Part shown: one piece after another, positions 24,853 to 29,864 of the stretch
How positions within the stretch are numbered: position 1 is the stretch's first letter
Layout of the letters: each line of letters starts with the position of its first letter
From: DASZMX01 sp035551475
GTDB taxonomy: Bacteria > Verrucomicrobiota > Verrucomicrobiia > Limisphaerales > Palsa-1400
Direction of reading: 5' to 3'
Assembly: GCA_035551475.1 (NCBI GenBank)
Contig: DASZMX010000019.1
Location: 1 to 29,864, forward strand
DNA length: 29,864 nt
Translations under genes and position numbers: made by a program
The notes under the pieces: generated by a model
The model's input: only the letters and a program-made list of their open reading frames with translations
What the model was told of the DNA's origin: nothing
The model's database searches: none

Positions 24853-26226
24853 ATGAATTCACCGGACGCGGAACTGGGTCTGATGGAATGCATCCGCTTT
24901 GCCACCGAGCAATTCCTCGACGTGGCGGACAGTGAGGCGCTCATCCCGCCGCTGCTCGCCCACTTGACGGACGCAGCGGGGTTAAGCTGCGCGGCTGTCT
25001 TCGAAACCATGGTGGACGGCCCGCCCGAGGCGCCAAGCCGCTTGCGCTTTCAATATCCGCCCCTGTCGCCTAATTCAGCCGCCATCCTATGCCGGGTGGA
25101 AGACTGGCCGCGCGCGCAACATTACGAATCCTTTTTGATCATTCCTCTCCAAATCGAAGGCGCCACGTGGGGCTGCCTTGGCGTGGCCGACCGCGCCAGC
25201 GACCGCGCCTGGACGGCGGCGGAGAATTCCGCTTTTCGCGCCCTGGGCAATTTGATGAGCGCCGCCCTGGCCCGCGAACGCGTGGAAGACGCCTTGGAAC
25301 AACGCGTGCAAAATCGCACCCGGGAATTGACCGCTGAAGTCATCAAGCGCCAGACGGCGCACGCGACATTGGCCCATACACAATCGCGCCTGTTGCAAAC
25401 CTCCCATCGCGCCGGCATGGCGGAAGTCGCCACCGGCGTGCTGCACAACGTCGGCAACGTCCTCAACAGCATCAATGTTTCCCTCACGCTCGTCCGCCAA
25501 CAGGTCAAGGACTCGGAAGTGGCCAGCCTGATCCGCGTGGCCGGCCTGCTGGAGGAACACCAAGCCGACCTGGCCGCCTATTTGACAGTGGATGCCAAAG
25601 GCAAAAGGATCCCGGGCTTCATCCTGCAATTGGCCCGGCATCTCCAGGGCGATTGCGCCCTGATGACCGAGGAGCTGGAGCAATGCAGCCGGAACGTCAG
25701 CCACATCAAGGAGATCGTCGCCGTGCAGCAAAGCTACGCGCGCATTTCCGGCGTGCTGGAAGACGTGGCGGCGGAGCAATTGCTCGAAGACGCCCTCCAA
25801 ATCACGCGCCATTCCCTTGAGGAACGAAAAATTCACATCATGCGCGATTTCGAGCCGGCTCCCAATTTGATGGTGGACAAGCACAAGGCCTTGCAGATTC
25901 TCATCAATCTGATCCGCAACGCCCGCAGCGCCTTTGAAATTTCTCCCCCTGCGCGCAAGGAGCTGACCGTCAGCATCCGCCGCGGCGCCGACAGCGTCAA
26001 ACTGGCCGTCGCCGACAACGGCATTGGCATTTCCCCGGAAAACCTGACGCGGATTTTCGCGCACGGCTTCACCACCCGCAAAGACGGCCATGGTTTTGGC
26101 CTGCACAGCGGCGCCAATGCCGCGCGCGAAATGGGCGGCGTCCTCCGCGCAGCCAGCGCCGGCCCCGGCCTGGGCGCAACCTTCACCCTGGAATTGCCCA
26201 CGCGCCACGAAAAAATTCTTTTATGA
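24853..26226 (+). CDS. GAF-domain sensor histidine kinase
   Basis: A 457-residue soluble kinase. The ATG at 24853 was chosen because GGAAGGA precedes it by 6 bases; an in-frame ATG at 24742 has no such site. A GAF-like sensor domain covers about 10-140, followed by a coiled linker (ALEQRVQNRTRELTAEV). The phosphoacceptor helix is MAEVATGVLHNVGNVLNSI (H198), an H-box of the HNVGN subclass, and about 60 residues are inserted before the second dimerisation helix (HIKEIVAVQQSYA). ATPase motifs are N356 (LINLIRNARSAFE), DNGIGI (388-393), GFTTRKDGHGFGLH (405-418) and a normal C-terminal strand. There are no membrane segments. The TGA overlaps the next gene's ATG (ATGA), so it is expressed with the hybrid kinase. 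Confidence 0.94.
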   Translation: MNSPDAELGLMECIRFATEQFLDVADSEALIPPLLAHLTDAAGLSCAAVFETMVDGPPEAPSRLRFQYPPLSPNSAAILCRVEDWPRAQHYESFLIIPLQIEGATWGCLGVADRASDRAWTAAENSAFRALGNLMSAALARERVEDALEQRVQNRTRELTAEVIKRQTAHATLAHTQSRLLQTSHRAGMAEVATGVLHNVGNVLNSINVSLTLVRQQVKDSEVASLIRVAGLLEEHQADLAAYLTVDAKGKRIPGFILQLARHLQGDCALMTEELEQCSRNVSHIKEIVAVQQSYARISGVLEDVAAEQLLEDALQITRHSLEERKIHIMRDFEPAPNLMVDKHKALQILINLIRNARSAFEISPPARKELTVSIRRGADSVKLAVADNGIGISPENLTRIFAHGFTTRKDGHGFGLHSGANAAREMGGVLRAASAGPGLGATFTLELPTRHEKILL

Positions 26227-28376
26227 AAACCCCGACCGATTCCCGCAGCAAACGCATCCTGGTGATTGATGACAATCCCGCCATCCACGAGGACATCCGC
26301 AAGATCCTCACCACCGGGGACCGCAACGCGGACATGGACGAAGTGAAAGCGGCGTTGTTCGGGGAAAAACCGGCGGCGGTGGATCGCTACGCCTTCGAAA
26401 TCGACAGCGCCCTGCAAGGCGAAGAAGGCCTCGGCAAAGTCAAAGCCGCGCACGAATGCGGACGGCCCTACGCCATGGCCTTTGTCGATGTCCGCATGCC
26501 GCCCGGTTGGGACGGCGTGGAGACCATCAGCCGCATTTGGAAAAGTTTTCCGGATTTGCAGGTGGTCATTTGCACAGCCTATTCCGATTATTCCTGGGAA
26601 GAAATGATCCAGCAAGTTGGCCCGTCCGACAGCCTGCTGATTCTCAAAAAGCCGTTCGACAATATCGAAGTCCTGCAAATGGCGCATGCCTTGACCGAAA
26701 AATGGGCGCTGAACAACCAAGTCAAGCATCGCCTCAATAACCTCGATGAATTGGTCGCCCAACGCACCGCCGAATTGGAAGTGGCCAACCAAAAGTTAAA
26801 ACGCGAAATCGCCGAGCGCATCCAGGCCGAACAGGCCCTGCGCCTCTCCGAAGAGCGCTTTTCCAAGGCGTTCAAAGCCAGCCCCATTCCTCTCGCCATC
26901 CAGTCGCTGCTCGAGGAAAAATTTGTGGATGCCAACAAAGGCTTTGAAAAACTTCTCGGCTACAGCGTGGCCGAATTGGTGGAGCGCACCCCCGCCGCGC
27001 TGAAAATTTGGGCCGACCCGGCGGCCGAACAAACCATGCTGGAAAAATTGCGCAAGGAGATGACTTTGCAAAACAGCTCCGCCCGTTTTCGGAACAAGGC
27101 CGGCCATTTGTTGGACATTCTTTTGTCCGTGGAAGTCTTTGAATTGAACGGCGCGCCGTATCTTTTGATGATCGCGCAGGACATCACCGAGCAGCTCAAA
27201 TTGGAAAACCAATTGCGCCAGGCCCAGAAAATGGAAGCCGTCGGCCAGCTCGCCGCCGGCGTGGCGCATGACTTCAACAACATCCTCACCGTCATCTCCG
27301 GCAACGCCACCTTGCTGCTGGAAGAGAAACCCGCCGACTCCAGCGACGCCAAGCCGCTGCAAAGCATTTGCGCCGCCGCCGACCGCGCCAGCCGCCTCGT
27401 GCGCCAATTGTTGACATTCAGCCGCAAGCAAATCACCGACATTCGCCCCTGCCAGATTCGCGAGGCCTTCAACAGCATGGAAGACATGCTGCCCCGCGTC
27501 ATCGGTCCGCAGGTGATCCTCAACATCAACGCCCAGCCCGGCCTCCCGCAAATCTATGCGGACGCCTCGATGATGGAAACCATGTTGATGAACCTGGCCG
27601 TCAACGCCCGCGACGCCATGCCCGAAGGCGGACGCCTCATGCTCACCGCCCTCGCCGTCACGCTGGAAGCCAAAGACCTCGCGGCCCACAGTGAAGCCCG
27701 GCGCGGACGCTTCGTGCGCATTTCTGTCGCCGACACCGGAACCGGCATTCCTCCTGAAGCTTTGCCGCGTATTTTCGAGCCGTTTTTCACCACCAAACCC
27801 GTCGGGCAAGGCACCGGCCTTGGGCTGGCGACCGTGTACGGCATTGTCAAGCAACACCGCGGCTGGATCGATCTCGAGACCGCCGTCGGCAAAGGCACCA
27901 CCTTCAATATTTTTATTCCCGTGTTTGAAAGCGAACCCGCCGAAACCGCCCCCATCCGTAATGCCCCGGAGCCTAAACCTTTGAAAAAACCCAGCGAAAC
28001 CATCCTTGTGGTCGAAGACGAACCCGATTTGCGCGATCTCGTCATTCAATTATTGCAATCGCGCGGCTACCGCATTCTCGCCGCCTCCTCCGGCAAGCAA
28101 GCCCTCGAACAATGGGCCCAGCACAAGGACGAAATCCAACTCGTCCTCACCGACATGGTCATGCCCGACGGCCTCACCGGCCGCAAGCTCGCCGAGCAAT
28201 TGCTGCAAGAGTCCCCCCACCTTCCCATCATCTACACCAGCGGCTACAGCCCTGGAACCAACCGCCCCGACGTCGATCAAATCGACCCCAACAGTTTCCT
28301 CGGCAAACCCTACCGCCCCGCCGAACTATTCGAAATCATCCACCGCTTCCTCAACCCCGTGGAAAAAGCCGCATAG
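26223..28376 (+). CDS. Hybrid sensor histidine kinase/response regulator (REC-PAS-HisKA-HATPase-REC)
   Basis: A 717-residue soluble hybrid kinase. The N-terminal receiver (about 10-165) has an insertion of about 25 residues after its first helix; phosphoacceptor D89 (VDVRMPPGWDG), Lys in ILKKPFDN (142-143). A coiled linker leads to a PAS domain (about 208-325). HisKA has H349 (AGVAHDFNNILTVI); the ATPase has N461 (NLAVNARDAMPEGG), D504 (DTGTGI) and GTGLGLATVYGIVKQHRGW (530-548). The C-terminal receiver (about 592-712) has D644 (VLTDMVMPDG) and K695 (LGKPYR). It overlaps the GAF kinase by ATGA, and that kinase may phosphorylate the N-terminal receiver. Long identical blocks with the hybrid at 17682-19730 mark them as paralogues. 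Confidence 0.95.
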   Translation: MKTPTDSRSKRILVIDDNPAIHEDIRKILTTGDRNADMDEVKAALFGEKPAAVDRYAFEIDSALQGEEGLGKVKAAHECGRPYAMAFVDVRMPPGWDGVETISRIWKSFPDLQVVICTAYSDYSWEEMIQQVGPSDSLLILKKPFDNIEVLQMAHALTEKWALNNQVKHRLNNLDELVAQRTAELEVANQKLKREIAERIQAEQALRLSEERFSKAFKASPIPLAIQSLLEEKFVDANKGFEKLLGYSVAELVERTPAALKIWADPAAEQTMLEKLRKEMTLQNSSARFRNKAGHLLDILLSVEVFELNGAPYLLMIAQDITEQLKLENQLRQAQKMEAVGQLAAGVAHDFNNILTVISGNATLLLEEKPADSSDAKPLQSICAAADRASRLVRQLLTFSRKQITDIRPCQIREAFNSMEDMLPRVIGPQVILNINAQPGLPQIYADASMMETMLMNLAVNARDAMPEGGRLMLTALAVTLEAKDLAAHSEARRGRFVRISVADTGTGIPPEALPRIFEPFFTTKPVGQGTGLGLATVYGIVKQHRGWIDLETAVGKGTTFNIFIPVFESEPAETAPIRNAPEPKPLKKPSETILVVEDEPDLRDLVIQLLQSRGYRILAASSGKQALEQWAQHKDEIQLVLTDMVMPDGLTGRKLAEQLLQESPHLPIIYTSGYSPGTNRPDVDQIDPNSFLGKPYRPAELFEIIHRFLNPVEKAA

Positions 28377-28464
28377 CCCGCGGGACGATAATTGGCAGCA
28401 ATCCTGGAGTATCCTTGTCGCAATTCAAAACCTAATTGGGCTTCAATCTTGAAACCGCGCACTG

Positions 28465-28480
28465 GCGGCCCGGGGGCCGC
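28465..28480. terminator. GC-rich palindrome between convergent genes, possible bidirectional terminator
   Basis: GCGGCCCGGGGGCCGC has 7-bp perfect arms around GG. It lies in the 127-bp gap between the convergent ends of the hybrid kinase and the unrecognised gene at 28504. There is no T-run on either side, so a stem is supported but termination is a guess. Confidence 0.35.
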
Positions 28481-28503
28481 GGAACGGGAAAGCATAGTTC
28501 ACA

Positions 28504-29148
28504 TTATCGTTTCCAGAAAGATAGCAGCTTCCGCCACCATGACGCATTCGCCCTGAGCTGGGGAGCGTTTTCAAGTGCGGCGAGAACTCTCGTCAAATCG
28601 CCCTCGGACGCCTTAACCCTCGATTCGCTATGATACGAGGCGTGGAGAGCCGCAGCGAACGCCGAGAGTGAAGATTCGGCGACACTATCTGCGACGAGCA
28701 AGGGTGAGCAGTCGAAAGCATCGTGGAAATGGAACAATAGACTCTTGCCACGATAAGCTTTCAAATGATCGAAACATTCGCTTGCTGCACGCTGCTCCAG
28801 TTGCGCTCCAAGCCGATCCAGAAAATCAGACAAGACGACGGTATGAAAGCTCTGGGGTTTCGGCCAGATTATGTCAGGTGTGACGCGCGCCGGATTTTCC
28901 GCCGCATACCCGCGGTATAATTCCCCCGTTTCAGACGCGACCGCACATCCTTCAAAGCAAAGAATACTATCAGGAGGAATGAGCAGCGATAGGTGGCGAA
29001 AAAACGCGATCGGATCCCGCAAATCCACTACCACCCATCGATTCGCGGAGCCGAAGTCGATTCCATCTTGGCGTGCGCTCATATAACTCGCCAACGCCAG
29101 CCTCAATCCCTTTCGACCAAGTCCGCCGTCCTTCATGGCAACAAGCAT
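28504..29148 (-). CDS. Unrecognised 214-residue protein
   Basis: I do not recognise this family. The frame is full of ordinary protein-like sequence: a hydrophobic core near WVVVDLRDPIAFFRHLSLLIPPDSILCFEG (38-67), then GELYRGYAAENPARVTPDIIWPKPQSFHTVVLSDFL, LLFHFHDAFDCSPLLVADSV and an alanine-rich helical region with SAFAAALHASYH. The C-terminus WWRKLLSFWKR is strongly aromatic and basic, which could hold the protein to a membrane surface. No signal peptide or membrane helix is clear. The start at 29148 has AAGGGAAG about 14 bases upstream; an ATG at 29136 is the alternative. Base composition looks less GC-rich than in the genes to its left, suggesting an accessory region. Confidence 0.6.
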   Translation of the reverse strand: MLVAMKDGGLGRKGLRLALASYMSARQDGIDFGSANRWVVVDLRDPIAFFRHLSLLIPPDSILCFEGCAVASETGELYRGYAAENPARVTPDIIWPKPQSFHTVVLSDFLDRLGAQLEQRAASECFDHLKAYRGKSLLFHFHDAFDCSPLLVADSVAESSLSAFAAALHASYHSESRVKASEGDLTRVLAALENAPQLRANASWWRKLLSFWKR

Positions 29149-29259
29149 ACGATCGCCGTCAACTTCCCTTGTTGAACGGCTCCCCTGCGATCACACGATC
29201 TCACCGGGGCCATGCCTTTTTTCAATTTACGCGATGGATATCACTGTTAGTTTGTTTCG

Positions 29260-29466
29260 ATGGCAAACAGCGGTATCGTGAGGTTTTCTGGCGGCGCTAT
29301 CACCGCGATCGTCGGCGTTGCGTGGTATCTATATATTCCGACGCATATCAGAAATCGCATTGCTGCCGGAAAGGAAGCTGCCGCAGCGGAAGCCAAGCTG
29401 ATCAAAGGCAACCGAACGGTCGCGTTTGTCCTGGTCGCCACGGGCCTGGTAGATATTCTGAGCTGA
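29260..29466 (+). CDS. Small membrane-protein candidate
   Basis: A 68-residue frame with a hydrophobic segment at about 10-28 (FSGGAITAIVGVAWYLYIP), a charged helical middle (HIRNRIAAGKEAAAAEAKLIKGNR) and a second hydrophobic segment at 53-66 (TVAFVLVATGLVDIL). This is the pattern of a small two-helix inner-membrane protein. No Shine-Dalgarno is visible before the ATG, and I recognise no family. It is divergent from the unrecognised gene at 28504-29148 (111 bp apart). A longer frame on the opposite strand covers the same bases but has no protein-like features there. Confidence 0.45.
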   Translation: MANSGIVRFSGGAITAIVGVAWYLYIPTHIRNRIAAGKEAAAAEAKLIKGNRTVAFVLVATGLVDILS

Positions 29467-29562
29467 CTCGTGCGCTTACGGCGCCGTCGGAAATGCCCAA
29501 TGCCCATCTGGCGAGACGCAAACAAATTCCCCCGCTTCTCTGTTTCCTCCGTTGCCTCCTGT
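29467..29562. repeat. Non-coding stretch with remnant of a low-complexity 'EATEETE' repeat
   Basis: No gene is supported here. On the minus strand, bases around 29529-29571 would encode FIEQEATEETEK in purine-rich GGAGG/ACGGAGG units. From memory, similar purine-rich GAGG-type stretches recur near GxxExxY and other accessory genes in Verrucomicrobiota and related phyla. It looks like a repeat remnant joined to the broken fic gene. Confidence 0.4.
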
Positions 29563-29766
29563 TCAATAAATCCTCGTTTGGCCACCTCTTTGACCTTGCG
29601 TCTGCGTCAGTCTATTTCCTTCGATCTGGGTGGAATGATGCGTTGAAACCAACCGCGCCGTTTCACGCAACCTCGCCATTAACGGGCACACCGCCTGCCG
29701 GTCAGCCTCAATAGACATCAAAGCTTTGGCGACCACGGGTTTAATGACAAAAACCGGAGAAAACAC
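29563..29766 (-). pseudogene. Remnant of a Fic-family gene (N-terminal fragment, frameshifted)
   Basis: From a GTG at 29766 the minus strand encodes FSPVFVIKPVVAKALMSIEADRQAV followed by RLRETARLVSTHHSTQIEGNRLTQ. The STHHSTQIEGNRLT segment is the inhibitory-helix-like S-T-x-I-E-G-N motif that precedes the catalytic Fic core in many Fic proteins. The core (HPFxxGNGR) is absent. After NRLTQTQ a single extra G (near 29594-29595) shifts the frame; the other frame then continues as VKEVAKRG, the expected Fic continuation, before running into the EATEETE repeat. A few residues between ADRQAV and RLRETARL also seem missing. The gene is therefore truncated and non-functional as an AMP-transferase, although its promoter is intact. 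Confidence 0.65.
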
Positions 29767-29774
29767 GCCATCCC

Positions 29775-29802
29775 ATTATAACCGCATGTCAGATATTGTC
29801 AG
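29775..29802 (-). promoter_or_regulatory. Near-consensus promoter for the fic remnant
   Basis: On the minus strand CTGACA (29802-29797, 5 of 6 to TTGACA), a 16-bp spacer and TATAAT (29780-29775, perfect) form a strong sigma-70-like promoter. The GTG start lies 8 bp after the -10, so the transcript would be leaderless or nearly so, or translation may start at a later codon. Confidence 0.6.
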
Positions 29803-29825
29803 AAAATGTCAGTTAAAAATGTCAG
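29787..29825 (+). repeat. Four direct TGTCAG repeats overlapping the fic-remnant promoter
   Basis: TGTCAG occurs at 29787, 29797, 29807 and 29820. The first three are spaced exactly 10 bp apart, on one face of the helix, within AT-rich DNA. The second copy is the -35 hexamer of the minus-strand promoter. This is the layout of a cooperative repressor or autoregulator site. Confidence 0.55.
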
Positions 29826-29864
29826 ATAAAAATGCCGCTTAGCGACAGGCCGAGTCGACTCAAA

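Noticed and set aside
29247..29585. Minus-strand 112-codon frame as a gene
   Set aside because: Its first 20 residues are the repeat-encoded EATEETE sequence and the rest is antisense to the small membrane-protein candidate. It does not look like one protein.

Overview
The window looks like a chromosomal segment of a GC-rich Gram-negative bacterium, most likely Verrucomicrobiota (Limisphaerales/Pedosphaera-like). This is inferred from a huge secreted FG-GAP/cadherin-like protein, a sensor kinase with a periplasmic two-component-regulator propeller, a Tat-type 'NRRQF' Gfo/Idh/MocA oxidoreductase and many stand-alone receivers. No rRNA, tRNA, CRISPR array or intact transposase was seen.

Region 1 (1-12525, minus) is one uninterrupted reading frame of at least 4175 codons that runs off the left edge. 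It encodes a signal peptide, a LamG domain, four Fn3-like repeats, a right-handed beta-helix with an unusual helical insert, then three successive sets of cadherin-like domain(s), an SbsA-type Ig-like domain and an FG-GAP propeller of exactly seven repeats, followed by more cadherin-like repeats. Several long open frames on the plus strand here are antisense shadows.

Region 2 (12522-16663, minus) is a signalling cluster upstream of the giant gene. It holds a sensor kinase with 14 propeller repeats, Y_Y_Y and HisKA_3 domains, an overlapping NarL-type regulator, and after 124 bp a lone CheY-like receiver. The receiver stop overlaps the giant gene's start (ATGA). The layout suggests that sensing and surface-protein production are linked.

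Region 3 (16776-24592) mixes housekeeping genes with more signalling genes. It contains cutA, a receiver, a REC-PAS-kinase-REC hybrid joined by an ATGA overlap to gpsA and plsY (glycerophospholipid synthesis), and the divergent run oxidoreductase - pyrE - Sfp-type phosphopantetheinyl transferase, ending convergently against a second receiver.

Region 4 (24853-28376, plus) is a GAF histidine kinase coupled by ATGA to a second REC-PAS-kinase-REC hybrid. The two hybrids and the two extended receivers are paralogous pairs, so two related phosphorelay sets in opposite orientation flank the housekeeping block.

Region 5 (28377-29864) is accessory in character: an unrecognised 214-aa protein, a small membrane-protein candidate, a degenerate low-complexity repeat, and a frameshifted remnant of a Fic-family gene that keeps a near-consensus promoter embedded in TGTCAG repeats.
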